Positions 27,302-36,578 are shown, counted from the stretch's first letter. The stretch: DNA of 64,000 nt from Dyadobacter luteus (GCF_003383615.1 NZ_QNUL01000002.1:434001-498000); one strand, 5' to 3'. Notes: generated by a model not told the origin, from the letters alone. Made by a program: numbers and translations.

Positions 27302-28159
27302 TCACAGCGTGCCCTTTAAAAACTGTTCAAACAAAAGTTTGACAGCATTTTTTTGCTTGGGCTCCAGGGAATTTGCAATAAACAGGTCAAATTTATAAAA
27401 CAAGAAATATCCAAAGCGGGAATACTGCTTGACCGGCGATTGTAGTCCAGCTAGTTTTTGGAACACTAACTTTATCGCATACCGACATTGTTCCGTAGTC
27501 ACTTTCTGTTCCAGAACATCCGTTAGTATGGTTTTAATATCGTCTCTGAACTCATTAAGTATTGATAATCTTTTAAAAACCAGCTCTTTTCTGTTAAGAC
27601 CACAAATTTTTATTGTTTCTAACGCCTGTGGAGTTCTGCCAACAATTTCCGCTTTTTCGTTATACAAAAAGTGATCTTCAACAATGTCAATTTCCGGATG
27701 TAATAAGAAGGTCCCTTCACTATTTAGAATTAAAGAATTAGCTAGTCTGTATTCGTCTGTTGGCAGTCCGTCGATATCTAATTGAGGTTCTGTCAGTCGG
27801 GTATTGAGAATTGGAAACCGATTTCTCTTCTTATTGTTACACTTGCTGCAACTAAGTATCAGGTTGCTCCATTCGTAAGCAAGCCAGTAATATCCCAGGT
27901 GGCTGGAATCTTCGGTAACCTTTGCTTTTGGTCTATAGTGTTCTACCTGCATGGGAGCTCCGGCAGCAGTGTCTGTTTCGCAGTAGGCACACTTGGATTG
28001 ATATAGTAGCTCCAGTTCCTGAAGAGTTGTATCCCTGTAAACCTTTGAAGCAAAAGCATGTTTATTCTTAGTGTTGATCGAATCAAGAATGAGATTATTC
28101 CTGTCTGAAGCAACCAGTAAGGCTGGAGAAATTTCGAAATCTTTCTTTACGCTAATCAT
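27302..28159 (-). CDS. HNH endonuclease, PtuB-like (TIGR02646-type)
   Basis: 285 residues. The zinc/HNH core is CAYCETD (Cys57, Cys60), VEHYRPK (His74), GYYWLAYEWSNLILSC, and CSKCNNKKRNRFP (Cys104, Cys107, Asn108). This order, with VEH(Y/F)RPK and WLAYEWxNL, is the pattern of PtuB nucleases of Septu and retron-Ec78 systems. It starts 9 bp after the ATPase stop, so the two form an operon. It probably cuts nucleic acid when the ATPase senses infection; this role is inferred from the family. No reverse transcriptase is nearby. Confidence 0.8.
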   Translation of the reverse strand: MISVKKDFEISPALLVASDRNNLILDSINTKNKHAFASKVYRDTTLQELELLYQSKCAYCETDTAAGAPMQVEHYRPKAKVTEDSSHLGYYWLAYEWSNLILSCSKCNNKKRNRFPILNTRLTEPQLDIDGLPTDEYRLANSLILNSEGTFLLHPEIDIVEDHFLYNEKAEIVGRTPQALETIKICGLNRKELVFKRLSILNEFRDDIKTILTDVLEQKVTTEQCRYAIKLVFQKLAGLQSPVKQYSRFGYFLFYKFDLFIANSLEPKQKNAVKLLFEQFLKGTL

Positions 28160-28168
28160 TTCTATACC

Positions 28169-29713
28169 CTATTTACTTTTAGCTTCAAAAAGTTCATCAG
28201 GGAATTGTTGATTGCTCTGCTCAAAGTCTTTTAAATAATTATCAACCTGATCATTTTTAATCATTTCAGAGAAAGTCTCTTCCGTGCGAACTGCGGTAAT
28301 GTCAGCAGACTGAGATGAAAAAATGTCGTCCATATCGAAAATGCCTGAGGTTAACAGTAGATTGGGAGTCAGTGATTTCAGATCGATTTCAACCCGCTGT
28401 ATGGTGATTCCTTCTTCTTTTGTTCTATTCACTTTAAGTATCACTGAGTTTTTAGGAGCACCCAATAAAGGTATAGGGCTATGCGTGGATACAATAAATT
28501 GAATACCGGGAAATACCTCTCCAAAGAGTTCAGGAATCTGTTTCTGTAACTTTGGGTGCCAGTGCAGATCGAGTTCGTCAATAATTACAATACCCTTTAA
28601 CTTCGTCGGATCTGTCACCTCTTTCTGACTTTCAGATAATCTTACAATCATGTCTCCAGCCATTCCCAGAATGCTACGGAAACCTGAGGCAATTTTTCCA
28701 AATGGTAGCGGTTCGAATTGCTGCTCATCATCCTGAATATCTTTTTCGATATACTCAATCCTGTTGCTGGTGGAATTGAAACGTACATCCGACAGGTTTG
28801 GAACCAAACGCAGAAATGCTTTGCGAACCAACTTGAAGCGATTGTCATTTTTGAGAGACCAAATAACCAGTTCACTTTCTATATTGCGAAGTACGCCGTC
28901 TGTTCTGAAAAGACTATATAAGGTTCCGTTTTTTTGAGCTGCATCTGTTGTACTCGCGTCTACCTGCATATTCAATCTTACCGGACCATAAGCCGCCAAA
29001 TGAGCGAGTGGAGATGGGTTTATCTTAAAATCATTGATCAGATTCTGAGTTTCACTTTTGTACTCCACCTTAATACGTGAGTTGGAGTCGGGAGCATAGT
29101 CATATGAACCATCTTTTGTCCCATGTAAGCCCAATACAATAGATTGCAGAATTGTACTTTTACCAAAGCCGTTTTCTCCGACCAAAAACACCCAACGCGT
29201 GTCTACCGGAAGGTTCTCTATTGTTGCCCGTTTGATGCCCTGAAAGTTTGAAACGGAAAGACTTTTGAGACAGTAATGGAGTATATCGCTCTTTTCTGAA
29301 AAGGTATCAGGTTCATTTTGGAGGAATTGCTCGTCTTGTTCAAGCTTGAAGAGGTCTTTCAGATTTACATGAGATAGGTCTTCGTAATCAGTTAACAGTG
29401 CCAGCCATTGATTGAACTCAACCATAATTCGGTCTTTGTACATTTCAGTGAACTCCTCCTTAGAGTCGTTGACTGATGTAGTAGGGTCCAGAGGAACAAT
29501 ATTGGCAGAGTAGAGTGGCTTTCCTTGAAAGATTCTATGGGATATAATGCTGAATTCCAGATCTTCCGATTTTCTGTAACTTACCTTGAATCCAAAATTG
29601 TCTCTTGGGCTCAAATCCAAATTCAAATGACTTTTTTCAATTGCTTCCTTAAGAAATTGGGAAATTTCTTTAAGCTCTTTTGTCACCTGTAACGGAAGAC
29701 TCTTAGCATTCAT
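28169..29713 (-). CDS. AAA/ABC-type ATPase, PtuA-like, with extra N-terminal domain
   Basis: 514 residues from MNAKSLPLQV. The SMC/OLD-like ATPase begins near residue 148 (CLKSLSVSNFQGIKRATIENL), with Walker A GENGFGKST at 179-187, a signature-like IASGFRSIL near 341-349, Walker B IVIIDEL with Asp379-Glu380, and the H-loop His411 in VSTHSPIP. Before it lie about 145 residues with no motif I know (FGFKVSYRKSEDLEFSI, VEFNQWLALLTDYEDLS). The C-terminus after about 440 is acidic. The ATG at 29713 is used; nine upstream in-frame codons begin with TTG inside a likely -7 box. It is the first gene of a cassette with the HNH nuclease. Confidence 0.78.
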   Translation of the reverse strand: MNAKSLPLQVTKELKEISQFLKEAIEKSHLNLDLSPRDNFGFKVSYRKSEDLEFSIISHRIFQGKPLYSANIVPLDPTTSVNDSKEEFTEMYKDRIMVEFNQWLALLTDYEDLSHVNLKDLFKLEQDEQFLQNEPDTFSEKSDILHYCLKSLSVSNFQGIKRATIENLPVDTRWVFLVGENGFGKSTILQSIVLGLHGTKDGSYDYAPDSNSRIKVEYKSETQNLINDFKINPSPLAHLAAYGPVRLNMQVDASTTDAAQKNGTLYSLFRTDGVLRNIESELVIWSLKNDNRFKLVRKAFLRLVPNLSDVRFNSTSNRIEYIEKDIQDDEQQFEPLPFGKIASGFRSILGMAGDMIVRLSESQKEVTDPTKLKGIVIIDELDLHWHPKLQKQIPELFGEVFPGIQFIVSTHSPIPLLGAPKNSVILKVNRTKEEGITIQRVEIDLKSLTPNLLLTSGIFDMDDIFSSQSADITAVRTEETFSEMIKNDQVDNYLKDFEQSNQQFPDELFEAKSK

Positions 29714-29862
29714 ACTTTTCAATTTTAGCTTCAATCCCAAAAATACAAATATCCGTCATTAACACACAGGAAGTTGAAACCCCTTTATTTCAAACGACAG
29801 GGCATTATTGGCTCCACACACCAAAAATTTCCCCTCAGAGCTGTTTTTTACTTTCTGTCACT

Positions 29863-29870
29863 TACATTTG
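29863..29870 (+). promoter_or_regulatory. -7 promoter box for the FucP-like gene
   Basis: TACATTTG matches TAnnTTTG exactly, 44 bp before the ATG at 29915. The -33 region is T-rich (CTGTTTTTTA) but without a clean TTTG. Confidence 0.5.
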
Positions 29871-29914
29871 CAAAAATAGAACCTACCTTACATTTAATTT
29901 TACTATTCAGCTAA

Positions 29915-31165
29915 ATGAGTAACTATTCCTCTTCCCAACAGGTGGCTACACCTGCCAAATTTACTGATAAGAAGTACCTGATTACCTTAATTTTCGTCAC
30001 TTCCCTGTTTATGTTCTGGGGAATTGCCATCACGATGGGAGATGTGTTGAACAAACATTTTCAACATACATTAAGCCTCACTAAAACACAGTCTGCATTT
30101 GTGCAGTTTGCCATTTTCGGCGCTTATGGTATCATGGGGATACCAGCTGGATTGTTTATGAAGCGTTTCGGCTATAAAAACGGGGTTCTGTTCGGGCTTG
30201 CGCTTTTTGCTACAGGTGCATTTCTATTTGTACCGGCTGCTGCTGCGGCTTCTTTCCCGTTCTTTGGCGGGGCGTTGTTTATCCTTGGCTGCGGACTGGC
30301 TACACTGGAGACTGTCGCTCACCCTTTCGTGGCGTCTTTGGGGGATCAGCGTACAAGTGATCTGCGCATCAATTTTGCACAGGCCTTTAATGCACTCGGG
30401 ACGATTATTGGTCCTGCGGTTGGTTCTTATTTTCTACTGAGAAACAACGTGGAGGGAAGTTCTGACCTTACTTCTGTTAAAACATTGTATATCGTCATTG
30501 GAAGCATTATCGCTACAATTGCTGTTTTGTTTTCTTTTGTAAAGGTTCCGACGCTTACAGACCCCCACGTTACTACCGATTCTGAATCGGTGAATGTGGA
30601 TGCTGCTCCGGGAAAATCGCTTTTTGAACACCGACACTTCAAGTGGGCAGTAATTGCTCAATTTTTTAATACCGCCGCACAGGCCGGAACATGGGCGTTC
30701 TTTATCAATTACGGTCATGAGAAAATGGGCTTCACCGACGAGGTAGCAGGTAATTACATGATTTTGTTTTTTGTATTGATGCTTACAGGTCGTTTTGTAG
30801 GAACATTCCTGATGAAATATATCGCACCGCATTCTCTGCTCGCCATTTTTGCTGCATGTAATATTGTGATGTGTCTGGTAATTGCACAGAGCTGGGGCTG
30901 GCCTTCGTTCATCGCACTTTTGATGCTTAATTTCTTCTTCAGTATCATGTTCCCGACTATCTTCAGTTTGGGATTGAAAAATCTTGGTGCGCACACGCAG
31001 CAGGCATCTTCATTTATTTCCATGGGTGTTGTAGGTGGAGCATTTTTCCCGTTTGCAATGGGAGCGGTTGCAGAACATAATGTTGCGACAGCCTACTATC
31101 TGCCAATTATCTGCTATACTGTGATTTTCCTATTCGGATATAAGTTTTATAAGGTTGAGAAATAG
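29915..31165 (+). CDS. FucP-type sugar MFS transporter
   Basis: 416 residues with about 12 membrane helices. The N-terminal LITLIFVTSLFMFWGIAITMGDVLNKHFQ and GAYGIMGIPAGLFMKRFGYKNGVL match the L-fucose/glucose-galactose:proton symporter family of Bacteroidota, and CGLATLETVAHPFVASLGD is a typical middle section. It probably imports a hexose across the inner membrane. A ROK kinase gene follows after a 256-bp repeat-rich spacer, which suggests uptake then phosphorylation of the same sugar. Confidence 0.88.
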   Translation: MSNYSSSQQVATPAKFTDKKYLITLIFVTSLFMFWGIAITMGDVLNKHFQHTLSLTKTQSAFVQFAIFGAYGIMGIPAGLFMKRFGYKNGVLFGLALFATGAFLFVPAAAAASFPFFGGALFILGCGLATLETVAHPFVASLGDQRTSDLRINFAQAFNALGTIIGPAVGSYFLLRNNVEGSSDLTSVKTLYIVIGSIIATIAVLFSFVKVPTLTDPHVTTDSESVNVDAAPGKSLFEHRHFKWAVIAQFFNTAAQAGTWAFFINYGHEKMGFTDEVAGNYMILFFVLMLTGRFVGTFLMKYIAPHSLLAIFAACNIVMCLVIAQSWGWPSFIALLMLNFFFSIMFPTIFSLGLKNLGAHTQQASSFISMGVVGGAFFPFAMGAVAEHNVATAYYLPIICYTVIFLFGYKFYKVEK

Positions 31166-31167
31166 GG

Positions 31168-31416
31168 AGAAGTTAGAGGAGTTAAGAAGTTAGAAGGAGT
31201 TAGCCATCCGGTCTGCACGCTTTTTAGCGGGCCGCGAAGGTGGGGCTGAACGGTTGGGCTGGAAGTTAAAGCAGTTAAGAAGTTAATAGAAGTTAGCCAT
31301 CCGGTCTGCACAGTTGAATACTACAAATTGTAAAGAGCTAAAAGCTAAATGCTAGCGGCTAAAAACTAAAAATATAAACGAGGGCTAACAGCTAAAGGCT
31401 GATAGCTAAAAGCTAA
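31168..31416 (+). repeat. composite repeat region between FucP-like and ROK genes
   Basis: Three repeat types follow each other: AGAAGTTAG units (31168-31200 and 31265-31302), REP-like R1 (31210-31239, plus a truncated copy CCGGTCTGCAC at 31301-31311), and AGCTAAAAGCTAA units (31333-31416). All three types also occur in the inositol operon spacers. No gene is seen here. Confidence 0.65.
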
Positions 31417-31421
31417 GAAAC

Positions 31422-32321
31422 ATGAAACTTTGGGGAATAGATTTAGGAGGCACTAAGATTGAATGTGCTGTTTTGGATTCGGATAAAGAACTGGAAGTAA
31501 TCGCCCGGAAGCGTCTGCCGACAGAATCCGCAAATGGGTATGAGCATATCCTCTCACAGATTAAAAAACTGATTGATCTGGTAGCTGAGGAAGTGGGAGA
31601 GCGTCCTTCCAAACTTGGATTTGCTACTCCGGGAGTGTTGGAACCGGATACGCAATTGATGAAAAATTCCAATACGACCTGCCTGAACGGAAAGGCTATG
31701 GGTAAAGATCTGGAAGCTTTGCTTGGCATTCCTTGCCAGCTGGCTAACGACGCCAATTGTTTTGCACTTGCCGAGGCGCTTATGGGTGCGGGTAAAGAAT
31801 ATCCGAATGCAGAAGTCGTGTTTGGTGTGATCATGGGAACAGGTGTCGGAGGCGGTTTGGTTGTAAACAGTAAAATTATCGGTGGGCATCATGGTATCGG
31901 AGGTGAATGGGGACATAATATTCTGGAAGAAAACGGAGACGATTGCTACTGCGGAAAGAAGGGCTGTGTAGAGCAGGTGATTGCAGGTCCTGCTTTGGAA
32001 CGTCACTATGAGAGAATCAGTGGTGAAAAGAAATCAATGAAAACGATTCTTGAAGAATATCAGAGCGGAAATAATGATCATGCCAATGCAACCATCGAAC
32101 GTCTGCTTGAATATTACGGACGAGCGATTTCGACTTTGGTGAATGTACTTGATCCCGGACTGATTGTAATTGGAGGTGGAGTAGGGAACATCGATATGCT
32201 GTATTCGGAAGGTTATGAGAGGATCAAAAAATACATTTTTAACAAAGGAGTAATTACGACTCCGATACTGAAACCAAGACTGGGAGATAGCGCCGGAGTA
32301 TTCGGAGCGGCCTTGTTGTAA
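31422..32321 (+). CDS. ROK-family sugar kinase (glucokinase/fructokinase-like)
   Basis: 299 residues. The N-terminal phosphate motif IDLGGTKIECAVLD, the ATP-side GVIMGTGVGGGLVV, the catalytic region GIGGEWGHN, and the zinc motif CYCGKKGCVEQ identify the ROK family. It phosphorylates a hexose in the cytosol; the sugar is not determined. It lies downstream of the FucP-like transporter gene on the same strand. Confidence 0.88.
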   Translation: MKLWGIDLGGTKIECAVLDSDKELEVIARKRLPTESANGYEHILSQIKKLIDLVAEEVGERPSKLGFATPGVLEPDTQLMKNSNTTCLNGKAMGKDLEALLGIPCQLANDANCFALAEALMGAGKEYPNAEVVFGVIMGTGVGGGLVVNSKIIGGHHGIGGEWGHNILEENGDDCYCGKKGCVEQVIAGPALERHYERISGEKKSMKTILEEYQSGNNDHANATIERLLEYYGRAISTLVNVLDPGLIVIGGGVGNIDMLYSEGYERIKKYIFNKGVITTPILKPRLGDSAGVFGAALL

Positions 32322-32341
32322 TACCAGATAAAAAGAATTCG

Positions 32342-32375
32342 AATCCCGGATGTGTCAGTTGGCGGGTCCGGGATT
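32342..32375 (+). terminator. hairpin terminator after the ROK kinase gene
   Basis: AATCCCGGA (32342-32350) pairs with TCCGGGATT (32367-32375), 20 bp after the stop, followed by TTCTGTT. Confidence 0.7.
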
Positions 32376-32490
32376 TTCTGTTAATAAATCGTTAGTTTCT
32401 CAAAAGTGAACAGTGGTGATGGATTTTACGGATTAAAATTGTCTAACTTGTATACGTTGTAATTAATTGAATCTATAAACACAGAAAACG

Positions 32491-33066
32491 ATGAAAAAGC
32501 TATTTATGATCGTGCAACTGGCATTGCTATCGGCCGGTGCATTTGCTCAATCGGTGTGGCAGAACGATAAGGCACACTCGCAGTTGAAGTTTGATATCAC
32601 GCACCTGGGGGTATCAACGGTGAGCGGCGCATTCACTGATTTTGATGCGACGATCTCTGGTTCAAAGGCGGATTTCAGTGACGCTGTATTTGAGCTGAAT
32701 GCCAAAACAAAGTCTGTCAATACCGGAATAGACAAACGTGACGAACACCTGAGGTCAGCTGATTTTTTCGATGTTGAGAAAAACCCGGAACTGACCTTCA
32801 AAAGCACCTCGCTTAAAAATGCAGGCAAGGATAAGTACACGCTTACAGGCAATTTGACCTTGCATGGAGTTACCAAACCGGTAACACTGGAGCTTTGGTA
32901 CAGAGGAACAATCACGAATCAGATGTCCAAAAAACCGGTAGCAGGTTTCCGTGCAACGGGAAAAATCAAAAGAGCGGATTTTAACATCGGAGGGAAATTT
33001 GCGCCTCCAATGCTGAGTGAAGAAGTAGTTATTATTGCTGACGGAGAGTTTGGACCCAAAGAATAG
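32491..33066 (+). CDS. YceI-family secreted protein
   Basis: 191 residues with a signal peptide (MKKLFMIVQLALLSAGAFAQ). The YceI lipocalin-like barrel is shown by WQNDKAHSQLKFDITHLGVSTVSGAF, SVNTGIDKRDEHLRSADFFDVEKNPE, and LTLHGVTKPVTLE. Members bind isoprenoid-type lipids in the periplasm. It appears monocistronic, with its own terminator. Confidence 0.92.
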   Translation: MKKLFMIVQLALLSAGAFAQSVWQNDKAHSQLKFDITHLGVSTVSGAFTDFDATISGSKADFSDAVFELNAKTKSVNTGIDKRDEHLRSADFFDVEKNPELTFKSTSLKNAGKDKYTLTGNLTLHGVTKPVTLELWYRGTITNQMSKKPVAGFRATGKIKRADFNIGGKFAPPMLSEEVVIIADGEFGPKE

Positions 33067-33099
33067 GTATCTAACTTTTTCTAGTTATAGAATTATTAC

Positions 33100-33124
33100 G
33101 GAGACGCGAAAGTGTCTCCTTTTT
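33100..33124 (+). terminator. intrinsic terminator after yceI
   Basis: GGAGACGC-GAAA-GTGTCTCC forms an 8-bp stem (one G.T pair) with a GAAA loop, followed by TTTTTG. Confidence 0.88.
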
Positions 33125-33250
33125 GTTACCTGAATAGGATAAATAGTTTATTTTGATACAATTTGGCTATGTTTTTGGACAATTGGAACAACTATAGCTC
33201 ATCGATATAAATCTTAATATATTCTTTACATGTCTCAAATTAGTATAGTA

Positions 33251-33258
33251 TATATTTG
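33251..33258 (+). promoter_or_regulatory. -7 promoter box of the secreted nuclease gene
   Basis: TATATTTG matches TAnnTTTG, 39 bp before the ATG at 33298. No clean -33 box at the usual distance. Confidence 0.5.
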
Positions 33259-33297
33259 ACTTTTTCACTTCGAATAAATTTAAATATATCAACAATT

Positions 33298-36200
33298 ATG
33301 AGACTAAAATTTCTACTGCTAAGTGTTCTTTTTATAAGTAGTTTCCTCGTCCGGGGGCAAGTTGCGGATCACGTTGTGATTAGCGAAGTTTATGGTGGTG
33401 GCGGTAATAACGGATCTACCTATAGAAATGACTTTATAGAGCTTTACAATCCTACCAGTTTGGATGTAACCGTATCCGGATGGTCTGTACAATATGCTTC
33501 TTCTGGCGGGTCAACCTGGCAGGTTACGACATTATCCGGTGTAATTCCTGCAAAAGGATATTATCTGGTTCAGCAGGATGCAGGTGCAGGCGGCTCGGTG
33601 AATCTTCCCACTCCAGATGCTGTTGGAACGATACCGATGTCGGCTACAGCTGGTAAAGTTGCACTATGTACAACAGCCACTACGTTATCAGGAGCTTCGC
33701 CGATTTCATCTGCGATCCTGGACTTTGTAGGATTTGGTACTGCAGCTAACTTCTCAGAAACTGCGCCGACCGCGACGCTGAGTGCTGCAAACTCTGCTCA
33801 ACGTAAAACAAATGCTACGCAAATCATTGTAGGACAGGGGAACGGGTGGGATTCCAATAATAACTCCGCAGACTTTTTGACCGGAGCTCCGACACCCATC
33901 AATTCAGGTTTAAAAGATTTACCGGGTATTACGTCCACACCAACATCTCTGGATTTTGGCAATACATTCGTGAATACAAATTCTGCTGAGCGTTCCGTTG
34001 TTCTGAGATTTTCTAACCTGAATTCAACAGCTGCTACCATTACAGCAACTGCCCCTTTTCAAATTTCGAAAACTGCTGGTGGGCCTTACAGTGCTTCAGT
34101 TGAAATAACGGAATCAGAGCGCACGCCTTCAGGTGTTAGCATATATGTGATTGTAAATCCCGTAGCAACAGGAGCTGTTTCAGGCTCGCTTACGTTGTCG
34201 CATGCCAGTCTGACTACTGCGGGAACGGTAGCGTTGTCGGCAAATGGTGTCATTCCTCCCACATCAGTAACCAAAATCAGTCAGATTCAGGGAACCGGCG
34301 CGCAGGCTATTTCAGGCGTGTATATGGTTGAGGCTATCGTGACTGGCGTTTACAGTACTTTGAGCCCGGCAGGTTTTTATATCCAGGAGGAAGATGCAGA
34401 TGCTGATGATGATATCAATACATCAGAAGGGATTTTTGTAGTGGCTGATAATCCAACAGTAGAAGTAGGCGATAAGGTATTGGTGACAGGCGAGGTTCAG
34501 GAAAATTCATCGGCTCCTTCATTCAATCAGGCGGTAATTACTTCGCCATCTATTTCTGTAGTTTCTCAGACAAACCCCCTGCCTTCCTTCGCCATCATCA
34601 ACAATACGGATTATTCAACTGCCGCTGCAGAAAAGTATGAAGGTATGCGGGTTCAGTTTGCATCTCCACTGATTGTTTCGGATGTAAGAAGTCTGGCTCA
34701 GTATGGTGAAATCAGTTTGTCTACCAATGGCAGTGTTTATGTGCCTACCCAGATTGTAGATCCGAATGATAATCCTGCTTCAGGAACAAGTTCAACTGGC
34801 ACTTCCAATGTAGCCGCAGTAAATGCTTATGCAGCTGCTAATGCTTCAAAAGTAATCCTATTGGATGATGGGTCAGGTCTTTCCAATCCTTCAGTGATTC
34901 CATATTTGGATCCAGCTCTGAAAACTGTTCGCGTAAACAGCACCATTGCTTCGTTAAAAGGAATCATGGGTTATGCTTTCAGCGCATACCGTATTCAGCC
35001 ACTGGAAGGTGCTGATGCTCCGGTTATTTCAGTAAGTCGTCCAACCGTACCCACCTTTACCAAAACTGATGTAAAACTGGCTAGTTTTAATGTTTTGAAC
35101 TATTTCAACGGAAATGGCCAGGGTGGTGGATTCCCAACCTCTCGGGGAGCAACAACAGCAGCTGCATTTGCTATCCAGAGGAGTAAGATTATCAAGGCAC
35201 TTGAAGAAATGAATGCAGACGTAGTTGGTCTGATCGAAATTGAAAATGACGGAGTGGGACAATATTCGGCAGTTCAGGATTTGGTGAACGGCTTAAATGA
35301 GGCTTTGAATATCCCTGGTGCTTATGCTATAGTAAATGACGGAGCAAACATTCAGAATGATAACACGGACGCGATCAGATGTGCGATTATTTATAAACCA
35401 GGAGTGGTAACTCCGGTTGGAGCCGCTGAGTTGGATGGATTGTCAGGTCAGCGACCGTTTCTGGGTCAGACTTTTGAAACTGTTGTTGCGCCAGGGCCTG
35501 AAAACAGAGTGTTGGCTGCAGAACGATTCAATTTTGTTGTAAATCATTTTAAATCTAAAAGTGGTTCTGGAACGGGAGCTGATGCTAATCAGAATGATGG
35601 ACAGAGCGCGTTTAACGCAACCAGAAAACTACAGGCAAGTGCATTGTTGACATTCATCAGCGGTTTGGAAACTTCGGGAAGTACCAATCGTACGGTGAGC
35701 GTAGGCGATTACAATGCTTATTATGAGGAAGATCCGATGGATATTTTGAGAGCCGGTGGATTACTTGTACCAAGTTCCGCTACAGACTATTCCTATCATT
35801 TTGATGGAGCGCTTGGTTCGCTGGATCACGCCGTTGTATCATCCACTATGGCCCCTTTCGTAAGTGTTAAAAAATGGAACATTAACTCTAACGAGCCTGC
35901 ATTCCTGCAATATACTAATGCTTCGTTAACGGATGTAAACAGCCCTTTCAGGTCATCTGACCATGATCCTATCTTGATCGGTGTTGATTTTTCAGGTGCT
36001 TTACCGGTAAGGCTTGTTTCTTTCAATGCAAAAGCTGTGGACAATGGTGTGCAGTTGGACTGGAGAACTACAGATGAAGTAAATAACAGTCATTTCACGG
36101 TGCAGCGCTCTGAAGATGGTGTTAAGTTTGAAGATGTAGCTGTTGTAGATGCAAAAGGAAATAAAGAATTGGCTACCTATCAGATTCTGGACAAAGAACC

Positions 36201-36555
36201 ATTGAAGGGACAATCCTACTACAGATTGAAACAAACTGATATGGACGGCACCTTCACTAATTCAAGAATTGTAACAGTAAAGTTGGGTGAGGCTTTGGGC
36301 ATGCAACTGATGATTCATCCTAATCCGGTCTCTGATCAAATTAACTTCAGCTTTACCGGAAAAGGTGCTTTTAACGGTGATCTCAATTATGTGATTTACA
36401 ATAAAGAAGGAGTTAGTTTGTTTTCCGGCAAGGGATCACTTGATAAAATCGGTGGACAGGCAAGCAGCATTCTTCCTAATCTAAAAACGGGATTATACAT
36501 GATCAGGATTTCCAACAATACAGACAGCCGCACGTTCCGGTTTGTGAAACAGTAG
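33298..36555 (+). CDS. secreted multidomain ExeM/NucH-like nuclease with T9SS sorting domain
   Basis: 1085 residues from MRLKFLLLSVLFISSF. Signal peptide; lamin-tail domain (HVVISEVYGGGGNNG to about 120); an Ig-like domain (about 210-320, SLDFGNTFVNTNSAERSVVLRF); an OB-like domain (about 325-440); an endonuclease/exonuclease/phosphatase domain (about 590-900) with LASFNVLNYF, VGLIEIENDG, VVNHFKSKSG, SVGDYNAY and SSDHDPILIGVDF; then a C-terminal type A sorting domain (MIHPNPVSDQINFSF, GLYMIRISN). It probably degrades extracellular DNA after type IX export. An in-frame TTG upstream is ignored. Confidence 0.9.
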   Translation: MRLKFLLLSVLFISSFLVRGQVADHVVISEVYGGGGNNGSTYRNDFIELYNPTSLDVTVSGWSVQYASSGGSTWQVTTLSGVIPAKGYYLVQQDAGAGGSVNLPTPDAVGTIPMSATAGKVALCTTATTLSGASPISSAILDFVGFGTAANFSETAPTATLSAANSAQRKTNATQIIVGQGNGWDSNNNSADFLTGAPTPINSGLKDLPGITSTPTSLDFGNTFVNTNSAERSVVLRFSNLNSTAATITATAPFQISKTAGGPYSASVEITESERTPSGVSIYVIVNPVATGAVSGSLTLSHASLTTAGTVALSANGVIPPTSVTKISQIQGTGAQAISGVYMVEAIVTGVYSTLSPAGFYIQEEDADADDDINTSEGIFVVADNPTVEVGDKVLVTGEVQENSSAPSFNQAVITSPSISVVSQTNPLPSFAIINNTDYSTAAAEKYEGMRVQFASPLIVSDVRSLAQYGEISLSTNGSVYVPTQIVDPNDNPASGTSSTGTSNVAAVNAYAAANASKVILLDDGSGLSNPSVIPYLDPALKTVRVNSTIASLKGIMGYAFSAYRIQPLEGADAPVISVSRPTVPTFTKTDVKLASFNVLNYFNGNGQGGGFPTSRGATTAAAFAIQRSKIIKALEEMNADVVGLIEIENDGVGQYSAVQDLVNGLNEALNIPGAYAIVNDGANIQNDNTDAIRCAIIYKPGVVTPVGAAELDGLSGQRPFLGQTFETVVAPGPENRVLAAERFNFVVNHFKSKSGSGTGADANQNDGQSAFNATRKLQASALLTFISGLETSGSTNRTVSVGDYNAYYEEDPMDILRAGGLLVPSSATDYSYHFDGALGSLDHAVVSSTMAPFVSVKKWNINSNEPAFLQYTNASLTDVNSPFRSSDHDPILIGVDFSGALPVRLVSFNAKAVDNGVQLDWRTTDEVNNSHFTVQRSEDGVKFEDVAVVDAKGNKELATYQILDKEPLKGQSYYRLKQTDMDGTFTNSRIVTVKLGEALGMQLMIHPNPVSDQINFSFTGKGAFNGDLNYVIYNKEGVSLFSGKGSLDKIGGQASSILPNLKTGLYMIRISNNTDSRTFRFVKQ

Positions 36556-36578
36556 TTGTTTTAGATAAAATTCAAAGT

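Noticed and set aside
27302-29713. Retron Ec78-type system
   Set aside because: The HNH and ATPase genes fit, but no reverse transcriptase gene is present in the window, so only a Septu-type call is made.
29714-29740. Nine-codon N-terminal extension of the ATPase from a TTG codon
   Set aside because: The segment overlaps a TATTTTTG box and an ATG is available at 29713.
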